Source of the DNA: an uncultured Eubacteriales bacterium
GTDB lineage: Bacteria > Bacillota > Clostridia > Oscillospirales > Oscillospiraceae
Direction of reading: 5' to 3'
DNA: 64,000 nucleotides
NCBI GenBank assembly: GCA_958402445.1
Contig: CATXTO010000003.1
Location: forward strand, 1-64,000
The translations under genes were made by a program, and so were the position numbers. Below, piece after piece: positions 1 to 9,224 of this stretch. Below the pieces are notes generated by a model. It made no database searches, had not been told where the DNA came from, and worked only from the letters and a program-made list of their open reading frames with translations. Position 1 is the first letter of the stretch. Each line of letters opens with the position of its first letter.

Positions 1-5
1 GTTGT

Positions 6-163
6 GTAGGGAACGACCTTTGGTCGTTCCACGGGCGAGCGCAGCTCGCCCCTACAGGGACGGGGTATGGACGAGGATCGTTCGCCACTTTGGAAAATCG
101 TTTTATTCCGGTTGTAGGGAACGACCTTTGGTCGTTCCGCGGGCGAGCGCAGCTCGCCCCTAC
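6..163. repeat. Two copies of the dispersed double-hairpin repeat
   Basis: Two near-identical elements lie at 6-55 and 114-163. Each starts GTAGGG, ends CCCTAC, and holds two head-to-head hairpins, first AACGACC-TTT-GGTCGTT and then GGGCGAGC-GCA-GCTCGCCC. The same family recurs at 14217-14790, 31047-31093, about 34259-34290, 47757-48310, 54101-54121 and 59579-59602. Apart from these copies I see nothing in the first 230 bases. Confidence 0.85.
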
Positions 164-230
164 GGAAAATACGTTTTGGTATACAGCCTTCTAACACTGC
201 GCTATTGTGTAGGTGAAGGGAGGTGAATTT

Positions 231-575
231 ATGCGATTATGTCACAATTTGGCAATCATTGTCAAGACGAAGCAAAGAGAACTGGGATTAAGCAACGTAG
301 AGATGGCGCGCCGCACAGGAATTTCGCGGGCCACGTTAACCGGGTTTCTGCGGGGCGAGGGGAACCTCAGGCTCAGCACCGTGGAGAGAATCGCGGAGAA
401 GCTGGGGCTTGAGCCGGTCAGGCTGCTGTGCTGGGCAAGGGACGACGCGGAACGAGAATGGTTCGGGTGGACCCTGGAGATGGTCGATAAGACGGGAGCC
501 TTATCTCCAGAAAAACGTGAGCGTTTCGTGGAATTTTTCAGAAAACTGGCACAAAGCAAGACAGACAAAGACTAA
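231..575 (+). CDS. XRE-family helix-turn-helix regulator
   Basis: This is a 114-residue cytosolic DNA-binding protein. Residues 5-65 form a Cro/C1-type HTH: a helix with NVEMARRTGISRATLTGFL holds the turn and recognition helix, followed by LRLSTVERIAEKLGLEPVRLL, typical of single-domain XRE repressors. The C-terminal 45 residues (DDAEREWFGWTLEMVDKTG...) are a charged tail without a recognisable domain. I start at ATG 231 because AGGGAGGTG sits just upstream; the upstream in-frame codon at 213 lies before that site. The gene converges with 653-1525 across a hairpin. Its target is unknown; control of the neighbouring Rhs region or a prophage remnant is possible, but nothing in the sequence decides it. 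Confidence 0.85.
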   Translation: MRLCHNLAIIVKTKQRELGLSNVEMARRTGISRATLTGFLRGEGNLRLSTVERIAEKLGLEPVRLLCWARDDAEREWFGWTLEMVDKTGALSPEKRERFVEFFRKLAQSKTDKD

Positions 576-596
576 AGCATGCAAAAGGTTCTAGCG

Positions 597-628
597 ATGA
601 CGCCGCCGGGTTTACCCGACGGCGTCAT
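597..628. terminator. Hairpin between converging genes
   Basis: The arms ATGACGCCG and CGGCGTCAT pair perfectly around a 14-base loop that itself can fold (CGGG/CCCG). It sits between the XRE gene (plus) and the putative immunity gene (minus). There is no U-run on either side, so it may be a weak bidirectional terminator or an RNA-end stabiliser. Confidence 0.5.
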
Positions 629-652
629 TGCCGGGAATGCTACAGCTTAAAT

Positions 653-1525
653 CTATTTGAGCTTTAGCTTTTTTTTGACGGCTTCGTAAGTGGCGTTCCT
701 CTTTTCTTCCATTTCTCGCTTTAAGGTACCATACCCCTCCTCCGAAAGGCCCTCCAAAAGGTGCGAATAATATGCCGCATCTTTTTCAATTCGCTGCTTG
801 TAGGATTCTTTCACATCATTTTCTAAAGAAAGCGACAATGCTTTAGCGCTCAGTTTCTGCGCGGCAGGACTAATCTTTTCATCCCGGTACCAATTACATT
901 CCTCTACGTTATCTAAATAGATACACTCATATAGATAGCGCATATTGTTCATCAATTCTGGTATACGGTTTGGGTTATCTGGAAGGTGTCTACATTCCGC
1001 AAAACGTTTCTGCTTTTGCCGCACGTACTGTTCTGCGCAGGTCCGCACATCCACGATAGGGTCTAGAATGGGAAAGACCTTCTCCTCCAAAAGGCAGTCC
1101 AAATAATATATCGTAGTTCGGTAATACTTTGGGTGCAGTGGAGAACCAATGGAGCACAGCCAGCCCTGGTGCATGCACTGCTCCATTTCAACTTTATTTT
1201 CCATATCAAAGCAGCATTCCTCAGCTATCCAGGTATTGCGAGGACAGTACCCTCGGACATCGGTTGCTAATTCTAACCATTCTTCCTGGTTGCTTTTTGA
1301 ATAAGGCAGGTATTCCCCCCTGAACAGAGGATAGTAGGCGGTTTTTACATTAAAATCATCCCTAAAAACGATTCCCGGCTCTGTGATGAAGCCTAGAAGA
1401 ACCTCATCTTTCACGACCTTATACCACTGGCAGGGCCTTCTGGGATGCGGGACAAAGCCCCGCTGCCGGAGCCGATTTCCAAAATGCTCGTCCAAAAACT
1501 GGCCCAGTTCCTGATGTGTCAGCAT
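653..1525 (-). CDS. Hypothetical protein, candidate immunity protein of the Rhs toxin
   Basis: A 290-residue protein without signal peptide or membrane segment, so probably cytosolic. I recognise no named domain. It is rich in aromatic, acidic and cysteine residues (for example EECCFDMEN near residue 103 and YLYECIYLDNVEECNWY near 200) and ends in a basic, helical tail (KREMEEKRNATYEAVKKK). The start at 1525 has AAGGAGAAGC just upstream. It lies 20 bp downstream of the Rhs gene on the same strand, exactly where polymorphic toxin systems keep the cognate immunity gene, and it is more AT-rich than the housekeeping genes, consistent with acquisition together with the toxin tip. Assignment as immunity protein rests on position, lack of a signal peptide and base composition only. 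Confidence 0.5.
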   Translation of the reverse strand: MLTHQELGQFLDEHFGNRLRQRGFVPHPRRPCQWYKVVKDEVLLGFITEPGIVFRDDFNVKTAYYPLFRGEYLPYSKSNQEEWLELATDVRGYCPRNTWIAEECCFDMENKVEMEQCMHQGWLCSIGSPLHPKYYRTTIYYLDCLLEEKVFPILDPIVDVRTCAEQYVRQKQKRFAECRHLPDNPNRIPELMNNMRYLYECIYLDNVEECNWYRDEKISPAAQKLSAKALSLSLENDVKESYKQRIEKDAAYYSHLLEGLSEEGYGTLKREMEEKRNATYEAVKKKLKLK

Positions 1526-1545
1526 TATGCTTCTCCTTTTAGTTT

Positions 1546-4500
1546 TTAACGGAGTTGCCGCTCATTTATTCCACCCCATCCAAAGGCGCCGAGCGCTATA
1601 CCGCCACCAACTCCAACAGCAACTGTTCTTGCGACGGCTACAGCAGTCCGCGCATTGGCTGTTCTGACTTGCGCCTTAATCGTCGCGTACGCTACGGATG
1701 AAGCTGGTTGCTTATATTTTTTCCTCAGATTAAAGCTATACAGGATTACACCCATTTGTGGCGTTTCATAGCTTATGTCGAAGGCATATTCAACTGAATT
1801 ATAGGTATAGTAACGGGTAATATTACCGCTGAAACGTCCAATCATTCCTAATCCATTCACTTTCCCAGAATACTTACGCGGTTCTGCCCCCACGTAACTC
1901 TGGGCCTGTCTCATGGCTGCGGCAGAGCCCGTGCCAGAGGATTTTACCTCCCAAACGGTTCGCGTTTCCGTATCGTAAACGTCCATGCGTCCATAGCCCT
2001 TTTTCGCCCAATCAACAGTAACTTCCGTATCAATGCCGAAGCCTCCGTTTTTAAATTTAATATCATTGACTACCGCGCGATGTATAAGCCCCCAGTCATG
2101 GGTCGCCGCCATGATCCACCATTCATTGCTGCCGCCAAAATCCGCGAAATTGGTCGGGTCGTTATGGCAGTAGGCGAACATATTACAACCAATAAAACCA
2201 TTTCCAGTAGAGGCATACTCATCTGCATTGATAAAGCGGCAGAGGGCGGGGTCGTAATAGCGGGACTGGAGGTAATAGAAGCCGGTCTCCTGGTCATAGT
2301 AGTAGCCCTTAAAGCGCAGGGGATTGCGGTTCGCGATGTGGCCGGGGTCGTCGGAGACGGGATTCCCGATGCCGTCGCAGATGAACAGGGGATTGCCGAA
2401 GGGGTCGTACTCATACTTCGCCGCCAGCCTGCCGTACCGGTCCGCCAGGGCCGTGACGTCCCCCTGGAGGTTCAGGATGTAGTAGTAGGTGGCGGGGGCC
2501 TTGCCCGGCTCCCGGCAGGTGATGGTATAGGGAGAGGTCCCCGCGTAAGCAAAGTCCAAAATCACGGTCTTGCTCCCGGTGGTGATAGTCTCCCGGAGCA
2601 GCAGGCCGCTGGCGTACAGGTACTCGTGGACCTCCGCCGGGGCGGCGCTGGCGGCCATGGGACCCGGCTCTCCGTACCCAGGATTTGGGGAGGCGACCAC
2701 GGAGGGAATGGTGGGCTCCGGAATCTCCACGTCTCCCGGCAAGTGACCGGCATGATTGGTCTCGTCCGGAATGAAGCCGGAGCCTCCTCCGAAGCCTGGC
2801 TTTGTGGGTTTCACCGGCGGGTCCGTGGGCTCCGTGGGCGGGTCCGTGGGTTTGGTCGGCGGTTCTGTGGGTGGTTCCGTGGGCTCCGGCACCTCCACCT
2901 CCGTGGCGGTTACGGTTTTGTTCCGCCGCAGGCCGTTCTGGTCATAGGAGAAGGACAGGCCGTATTCCCGGCCCCCGGCCGCACCCGCCGCGCTCACCAG
3001 GTTCCGCTCCTGGGCCCATGCAAAGTCCCAGCGGGTTCCGTTGTAATAGCTCACTGGGTTGCCGCTCTTGACGGTCCCCGTCACCGCGCCGTTGGCCGCG
3101 TTGTAGCTCTGGCCCTCGTAGGCAATTTTTTGACCGTTGAAGGCGGTCAGCAGGTCCCGCCAGTTGCTGTTGCCGTAGACGTAGGCGTTGGTATAGCCTC
3201 TCCCGTCGCCGACCACCGAGTGTGCGGTAGCCTGCAGCAGGTTGCCCGCCGTGTCGTATCGGTAGGAGTAGCTCATGGCGTTTTGCTCGTCATACCCGAA
3301 CAGGAGCTGCCCCTGGTTGTCGTACTGGTAGTCGTAGCAGGCGTTGCCGTTCTGGGAGATGGCGGCGATATTGCCGCTGTCGGTGTAGGTGTAGCCGTAG
3401 CTAAGGGCCTGGTTCAGCCCGGAATAGCGCAGCTGGGAAACCTGGGCGCTGCTCTGGCTGCCGGAGCGGGTCCGGTAGGTATAGCCCTTGGTATAGGCCG
3501 GCGTCTCCAGGCGCCCCAGCCGCTTGATGCTGTCGTAGTCGTAGGTGAGGGAGTCGCCGTTGGCCGCGGTCAGGACGGACAGGCTTCCGTCCTTGTCGTT
3601 GTAGGTGTATGACTCGGTAAAGGCGTCGGCCCCAATCTGATAGCTCTGCTTTGTCAGGCGGTTCTCCGCGTCGTACTGGTGCTCCGTGCGCAGCAGGACC
3701 TTTTCCCCGTCCTCCATGCGGCTGCGGATCATGCGCCCCAGGCTGTCGTACTCGTAGGCATACAGGCCCTTGGTCCGCCCATAGGAATCCAGATGCAAGC
3801 TCCGGCTGACATTCCCATTGCCGTCATAAAAATATGCCACGCTCTGGGTGAGGCCGCCGCTGGCGTTAAAGTGTCTGGCGGTGGTGACCCGGCCGAACCG
3901 GTCGTAGGCATAGGCCACGGAGCTGCCGTTGCCATAGGTGGTTTTCTCCAGGTTGCCGTTTTGCCCCGCGTACTCATAGGAGGCCAGGCGGACTCCCATG
4001 TTCCAGCTGGCAGGCACGGAATCGCCGGTGCTGGTGGTGCCCTGTACCCGGATTTCCTTGGTGTTGCCCCAGAGGTCCAGGGTCATGGCGTACCGCTGCC
4101 AGACGGTTGTGCCGTCCCGGTATGCCTTCCGGCTCACGCTGGAAAGCGAGCCCTTGGTATAGCCATAGCCCAGATACACCGTGTTGCGGATGTAGGCGCT
4201 GCTGGCCCGGTCCGAATTGGTCAGATAGGCGTGATTGGTGGTGACGCTCTCGCCCTTGCTCTGGTTTAAAACGGTGGTCTCGCTGCTCAAAAGGCCTGTG
4301 GCGAAATAGGAGGTCTTCTTCTGCAACCCGTTGGCGTCCGTGACTTGGCTCACGAAGTTGCCGTCGGCGGTGTACTGTGCTTCCGTTTTGAGGAAATCCC
4401 CGGTGCTCCCCTTGCGCAGGGTGGTGGAGGTGGCGTTGCCCGCGCTGTCGTAGGTGGCGGACACCGACACCCCGTCGTTGGTGGCTTTGGTCCGGTTGTG

Positions 4501-7500
4501 GGACCCGTCGTACTCATAGGTATAGGTTCCGTAGCCTCCGGAGACGAACTCCGTCAGGTCCGCGCCCTGGTATTTGTAGGTGTTTTCGCTGCCCGCCGCG
4601 TCCCGCACGGATTTCAGCTTGCCGTCTTCATTGTAGGCGTAGGTCTGGGCCGGCTCCTGTACCAGGCTGATATCGTCGAACCGGGCGATGTTGGCATTGT
4701 AGTCATAGGCCGTGGAAATCGTGATGGAGGCCACGGTCTTTCCCTTTTGTTTGGGCACTACAAAGCCGGAGGCATACTGCCAGTCGCTGTACAGCTCGTC
4801 AAAGGGGATGTACTGGTATTCCGGAGCGACGCCGCTGTCCCGATAGGTTATCTTGGCGATAAGGCCGAAAAACCGCTTGTTTTCCTGGTTGTCGCCCTTC
4901 ATTTCAGAGGGGGCGGCGCAATCCGGAACGGAATTGGCCTGGCCCCAGCCAGAGAGGATAAAGGTGGCGTCGGAGCTGCAGTTCACGGAAATGGTCTGGC
5001 TGGCCCGGCGCTTCTGCAGCACGTTGCCGATGACGTACAGGCTATAGCCGTTTTTTGCGCCGTCCTTGCCTGGGCTGACCTTGGTGGCGTCGTAGTTCCA
5101 GTAGGTGGGATCCAGGGAGCGGTCTGCGCCGGCTTCATTCCACAAGTCGAAGGTGCCGAGCTGCACCAGATTGGCCGAGGAGGCCCCGGTTCCGCTGTCT
5201 CCCGTGGGCTGCCGTTCCAGTTGCAGGTCGTCGCAGGCGGCATAGGCGCCGGCGTTGCGCAGGGTGACGCCCACCCGATACCAGCCCGTGGAGGACGGCG
5301 TGTAGGAGACCTCCAACCGGGTCCAACCGCCGGCCACCTCTTTGGAGGTATTATAATCCACAATTTGGCTGTTGGCAAGGGCGCCGCCGCCGTTGGTGGC
5401 AAAATACAAAGACATACCCCCGCCCTTCCCGAACCGGGTCACGGTGGCCGTGTTCACATACGCCGAGAAGGTGTAGCGGACGCCTGCGCTCAGGTAGGCC
5501 TTTTGGTATTCCGTGACATAGGGGCTGCTGCTGGTGTCGGACACCAGGTCCGCGGACAGGTACAGCTTCATGAGGTACTCGCCGGTGCGGGGCTTCACGG
5601 AGACCCCGATGTAGCTGGAAACTTCGGGTCGGAAGGCCACGTCGGCTTTAGAGGTGCTGGAGTTGGAGGCCAGCATCTGCCAGGCGTAGCTGCTGGTGTT
5701 GTTGCGCTCTAGGCCGCTGTTGTTCAAAAGATTTGTGGCGGCCGCGCCCATGGCTCCCGCGCCGGTGAGCCGGTTGTTCTGCTTGGAGGTGCCATGGTTG
5801 GTGGTATAGGCGCTGGCTGAGACGCCCAGCACCTGGGCCTTGCTGGAATCCAGGTTGGCCACGTTCACCGTGCGCCCGGTGTGGTCGAAGGTGTAGCGGA
5901 CCACGGTATCGTCGTCGGTGTCCCGGGTTTGGTCCGGTCCGTAGAACCGGTACTCCTTCTGATTGGTGCTGAACACCCAGCAGTGCCAGGCGTTTCCCGT
6001 GACTGCCGCGCCGTTCAGGGTGGCGGCGGAGAACTCGCTGACCTTCCAGATGGATTTCAGCCCCACAAAGCCCCGGTAGGTGAAGCTCAGACCATACTGG
6101 GCCTCCGCGTCATAGGCCTTACTCAGGTTGCCGTCGCCGTCGTAGGCGTACTGCGCCTTCGTTCCGTCTGCGAACGCAATGGCAGTCAGGCGCTTCGCCC
6201 CGCCCATGGAGGTATAGCTGTAGGTCGTGGTCCGGTTCGCCGCGTCGGTGACGCTGGATAGATAACCGCCGCTGTAGGACAGGGTGTACAGGGTCTTGCT
6301 GATGTCGGCGCTGCTTCCGTTGTCGTTGATCTGGACGACTTTGGTCACCTGGTTGGCCTGGCCCGCCTTGGGCTTCCAGGCGGTAGAGCTCGCAGCGTAG
6401 CTCTGCCCGTTGTAGAGCAGATAGACCGCGTTTCCGTTGGCGTCCCCCAGCTTCACCAGATACCCGTTGTAAAACTCCTTGTAGTTGTTGGACTGGTCCT
6501 TCAGGGTGATGGTGGAGCCACTGAACTCCAGGTGCAGGCCCAGGCCCTCGTCATCCTCATATCGCCCAGTGGAGGTGTTTTTTCGGAAGTAGTGCTCTGA
6601 GCCGTCGCCGTCGCTGTAGGCGTAGTACTGCTCCGAATAGCTGGGCGTCGAGACGGTGAGCGGGACGATGCTCTCCTGAATGGACAGCTTCCAGCCCGCG
6701 CCGGAGCGCATGGTGGTGTAGTTCGCCGTGTGGATGCCGTTGGCAGCGGTTTCGACAAAATCCGTGTTTCGGTTGGCGGAGTTGAAATAGCTTGTCAGGC
6801 CAAAAGGCAGGGTGTTGCTGGCAATGGACACCGGCGTGTTGGCCAGGGTGAGCTGGCCGGTGTAGTCGGCGATGTACCCGGTCCCGGCCCGGGCGGCGGA
6901 GACGGTCTGGTAGGTAAACCGGTCCTCCACGCCCACGTTGTTGCGGTAGTAAACACATAGGTAGGGCATGTATTGGCCGGTATAGGTGTACATAGCCGCC
7001 TGGGCACAGGCGCGCTCGTTCATGGATTCGGCGGCGTCCATGGCCAGGACCCGGTGCTGCTTCGCCTCGTTGCTGAGGCTGCTGTCGTCCAGGTTCTCGT
7101 ACCATTTCGCCACCACCCGGGAGAGGTCCCAGGAGACGTAGCTGTTTTTGCTGCTTGCGGACAGGGTGCGGTATTCCAAGACCTCCGGGTCATAGTTGGG
7201 CATCGTCTTGTCGGTAATCTCTCGGACCCAGCCGGCGTAGCTCTTGTTCCCCGGCTTGGCTGCCGTTACCTCGTGGAGCTGGGCATGGACTTGACTCATA
7301 CCAACCGAAGACCAGCCGAACACATACAGGCTCAAGGAGGCGCTGGCCATGGTGCAGTTGGCTGGGATCTCCGGCAGCCGCCCAAAGTAGAAAAGACAGC
7401 GCATTTGCCCCACCACGGCCCCATTGTATTGCCCGTTCCCATAGCCGAAGTAGAGGTTGGAGCCGTTAGAGGCTTCGTTGGGCAGGCCGGAACGGGTGAA

Positions 7501-8841
7501 GCCGGAGACGATGTCCGTGTCGTTTCTGCCGGAGAACAGCACCAGGGTGGGGTCTACGGAGACGGGAAAGGCCCGCCCAGGCGCCTCGATCCAGTCAGCA
7601 TCCGCGTCCACCTCCAGGACGTAGCAGTTTCCTTCCATTTCCCAGAGGGCATAATGCACCTCGTCAGAGACGTTTCCCTCGCTGTCGAACATGTATGGTG
7701 TGGGAATTTCATAGACAGGCGTCTCGTCTGCGTCGTAGAAGACCACGCGTTCCTCCTCCAACGCGGCGTGCAGGCCGGACACCCGTAGCGTAAAGGCATA
7801 GTGATACCGGTCCTGGGGCTCATGAATCAGAATGGTCTCCTTGATTTGGCTGCCGCTGTTGTCATACACCAGGTCGACCCCGGGGTATACGCCCTCGTAC
7901 CGGACGGCGGAACAGAATTTTTCCGGCTGTAACTGCTCCTCCAGGGGCTTGATTTTACCGTCAAAATCCCAGGAGCGGACGGAGGCCTCGGGGCTGGGAT
8001 TGGTCACAACGGCGGGGATGCCTGACGCAGGCGCCAGTGCCTCATTTGGTTCCCCCTGGGACGCCCGGCCCGACTCTGCGGTAGGGACGGAAGGCGCTTC
8101 TTCGGGCTCCGGCTCTGAGGTGGCCGGCTCGGGCGCGCCAGTAGAAGGCTCCGAATCCGCCGGTTCGCTTGACGCGTCAGCTGGAACGTCCGGTTCCGCA
8201 GGCTCGCTGAACAGATCGGCAGGTGCGACCAGGTCGTCTTCTCCATCCTGTGAAGGAGCCGCCGGGCTGGACTCTCCGGCACCATCCGTCGGAACGCCTG
8301 CCGCCCCGGCGTCGGACGGGTGATCCGCCGGCTGGTTTTCCACCACCGCGTCTCCGCTGCTGGGGGAAAGGATGGAATTCAGGTCGACAGGGGATACGCT
8401 GATGCTGCAATCCCCGTAGGAGGCGGTGAACAGGGGCTCCCCCTGGTTGAGGGTGGCGGCGTAGGCCTTGCGTTCCAGACCGTTTTCCGCCACATATGCT
8501 CCCTGGCTGCGTATGAGGGTGTTGTCGATATCCTGCCACTGGCCGTCGGAATCGGCGTAGTGCACAGGTGAATCGTACGCAACAGCCGCAAAGCTGCCGT
8601 CGGACAGGCGAAAATGCTTTTGTGATTCCGTGCGCAGTGCCTCCACCTCGCCCAGAATGTGCAGCTGCTCGCTTTGATCCTCGGCAGTACCCGCCTGAGA
8701 TTCCTCCAGATCGAGTGCTGCAGGGCTGTCCGTGGGCGCATCCTGACCGCCTGCCGCCCAGGCGCCGGAGGGGAAAAGTTCAAAAAGCAGGATCGCCGCA
8801 AGGCAACAGGATATTAGCCGGGATTTCCAGGATCGTTTCAT
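1546..8841 (-). CDS. Exported Rhs/YD-repeat protein with C-terminal PD-(D/E)XK-like toxin domain
   Basis: A 2431-residue WapA/Rhs-type polymorphic toxin. Residues 1-27 are a signal peptide (MKRSWKSR, hydrophobic core, GAWAA). Residues about 168-268 are a Pro/Glu/Ser-rich linker; about 438-630 resemble the DNRLRE adhesion module; then come many YD repeats (Y-x-Y-D type, e.g. TTYSYTS, YEYDSLGRM) interrupted by a carbohydrate-binding-like stretch, a second proline-rich linker at about 1980-2050 (PTEPPTEPPTKP), and the Rhs core with DQETGFYYLQSRYYDP near 2170-2200. The last ~200 residues are the variable tip: TEVTVDW, GRMDVYD and VWEVKS near residue 2297, then RQAQSY, i.e. a PD-(D/E)XK nuclease pattern, and a glycine-rich hydrophobic tail. 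The start at 8841 has AAAGGA upstream; a longer reading frame to 8988 lacks the signal peptide at its N-terminus. The next gene downstream is the likely immunity gene. Confidence 0.9.
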   Translation of the reverse strand: MKRSWKSRLISCCLAAILLFELFPSGAWAAGGQDAPTDSPAALDLEESQAGTAEDQSEQLHILGEVEALRTESQKHFRLSDGSFAAVAYDSPVHYADSDGQWQDIDNTLIRSQGAYVAENGLERKAYAATLNQGEPLFTASYGDCSISVSPVDLNSILSPSSGDAVVENQPADHPSDAGAAGVPTDGAGESSPAAPSQDGEDDLVAPADLFSEPAEPDVPADASSEPADSEPSTGAPEPATSEPEPEEAPSVPTAESGRASQGEPNEALAPASGIPAVVTNPSPEASVRSWDFDGKIKPLEEQLQPEKFCSAVRYEGVYPGVDLVYDNSGSQIKETILIHEPQDRYHYAFTLRVSGLHAALEEERVVFYDADETPVYEIPTPYMFDSEGNVSDEVHYALWEMEGNCYVLEVDADADWIEAPGRAFPVSVDPTLVLFSGRNDTDIVSGFTRSGLPNEASNGSNLYFGYGNGQYNGAVVGQMRCLFYFGRLPEIPANCTMASASLSLYVFGWSSVGMSQVHAQLHEVTAAKPGNKSYAGWVREITDKTMPNYDPEVLEYRTLSASSKNSYVSWDLSRVVAKWYENLDDSSLSNEAKQHRVLAMDAAESMNERACAQAAMYTYTGQYMPYLCVYYRNNVGVEDRFTYQTVSAARAGTGYIADYTGQLTLANTPVSIASNTLPFGLTSYFNSANRNTDFVETAANGIHTANYTTMRSGAGWKLSIQESIVPLTVSTPSYSEQYYAYSDGDGSEHYFRKNTSTGRYEDDEGLGLHLEFSGSTITLKDQSNNYKEFYNGYLVKLGDANGNAVYLLYNGQSYAASSTAWKPKAGQANQVTKVVQINDNGSSADISKTLYTLSYSGGYLSSVTDAANRTTTYSYTSMGGAKRLTAIAFADGTKAQYAYDGDGNLSKAYDAEAQYGLSFTYRGFVGLKSIWKVSEFSAATLNGAAVTGNAWHCWVFSTNQKEYRFYGPDQTRDTDDDTVVRYTFDHTGRTVNVANLDSSKAQVLGVSASAYTTNHGTSKQNNRLTGAGAMGAAATNLLNNSGLERNNTSSYAWQMLASNSSTSKADVAFRPEVSSYIGVSVKPRTGEYLMKLYLSADLVSDTSSSPYVTEYQKAYLSAGVRYTFSAYVNTATVTRFGKGGGMSLYFATNGGGALANSQIVDYNTSKEVAGGWTRLEVSYTPSSTGWYRVGVTLRNAGAYAACDDLQLERQPTGDSGTGASSANLVQLGTFDLWNEAGADRSLDPTYWNYDATKVSPGKDGAKNGYSLYVIGNVLQKRRASQTISVNCSSDATFILSGWGQANSVPDCAAPSEMKGDNQENKRFFGLIAKITYRDSGVAPEYQYIPFDELYSDWQYASGFVVPKQKGKTVASITISTAYDYNANIARFDDISLVQEPAQTYAYNEDGKLKSVRDAAGSENTYKYQGADLTEFVSGGYGTYTYEYDGSHNRTKATNDGVSVSATYDSAGNATSTTLRKGSTGDFLKTEAQYTADGNFVSQVTDANGLQKKTSYFATGLLSSETTVLNQSKGESVTTNHAYLTNSDRASSAYIRNTVYLGYGYTKGSLSSVSRKAYRDGTTVWQRYAMTLDLWGNTKEIRVQGTTSTGDSVPASWNMGVRLASYEYAGQNGNLEKTTYGNGSSVAYAYDRFGRVTTARHFNASGGLTQSVAYFYDGNGNVSRSLHLDSYGRTKGLYAYEYDSLGRMIRSRMEDGEKVLLRTEHQYDAENRLTKQSYQIGADAFTESYTYNDKDGSLSVLTAANGDSLTYDYDSIKRLGRLETPAYTKGYTYRTRSGSQSSAQVSQLRYSGLNQALSYGYTYTDSGNIAAISQNGNACYDYQYDNQGQLLFGYDEQNAMSYSYRYDTAGNLLQATAHSVVGDGRGYTNAYVYGNSNWRDLLTAFNGQKIAYEGQSYNAANGAVTGTVKSGNPVSYYNGTRWDFAWAQERNLVSAAGAAGGREYGLSFSYDQNGLRRNKTVTATEVEVPEPTEPPTEPPTKPTDPPTEPTDPPVKPTKPGFGGGSGFIPDETNHAGHLPGDVEIPEPTIPSVVASPNPGYGEPGPMAASAAPAEVHEYLYASGLLLRETITTGSKTVILDFAYAGTSPYTITCREPGKAPATYYYILNLQGDVTALADRYGRLAAKYEYDPFGNPLFICDGIGNPVSDDPGHIANRNPLRFKGYYYDQETGFYYLQSRYYDPALCRFINADEYASTGNGFIGCNMFAYCHNDPTNFADFGGSNEWWIMAATHDWGLIHRAVVNDIKFKNGGFGIDTEVTVDWAKKGYGRMDVYDTETRTVWEVKSSGTGSAAAMRQAQSYVGAEPRKYSGKVNGLGMIGRFSGNITRYYTYNSVEYAFDISYETPQMGVILYSFNLRKKYKQPASSVAYATIKAQVRTANARTAVAVARTVAVGVGGGIALGAFGWGGINERQLR

Positions 8842-9224
8842 ATGGATTCTTCCTTTCTCTCTATCTGGATTCAAGATGGAACCCGGGTATGCGCAGACCT
8901 TAGGCAACAAGTCTATTCTACGCTGCGCTATGGCTGCGCCGCTGGACTCCGAAAAAGCTTCCTTACTTACTATGTGTCTTCTGGACACTATATCGTGACA
9001 GTTTACATGATAAAATTTTTAACCAGAATTTTGTACAATTTCCCGAAATATGGGATTTACTAGGGCGCGTCCGTCGGACAGCAACGAAGTAGTTGCCTAT
9101 CTTTGAATGATTGGAAAGCCGACTTGCAGGCAAAGCAGCATTGCGCCGCTTGCCGGGTTGTGGTAAAATAAACACAAGCCCGCGGGAGAAGGCGACCGCG
9201 GACCAGAAGGAGACGGTGCCGATT
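8842..9224. other. Intergenic region between divergent rhs and tex
   Basis: The 383-base gap holds the tex promoter at its right end and an AT-rich stretch at about 8990-9060, the only part resembling a promoter region for the rhs gene. I could not fix a convincing -35/-10 pair for rhs. No repeat copy or additional gene is visible. Confidence 0.6.
9141..9169 (+). promoter_or_regulatory. Sigma-A promoter of tex
   Basis: TTGCGC, a 17-base spacer, then TAAAAT at 9164-9169, about 55 bases before the tex start codon. Confidence 0.65.

Noticed and set aside
2080..5712. Long plus-strand open frames (510 and 455 codons) opposite the rhs gene
   Set aside because: They are shadows of the YD-repeat coding strand: no ribosome site, Val/Gly-rich, no domain.
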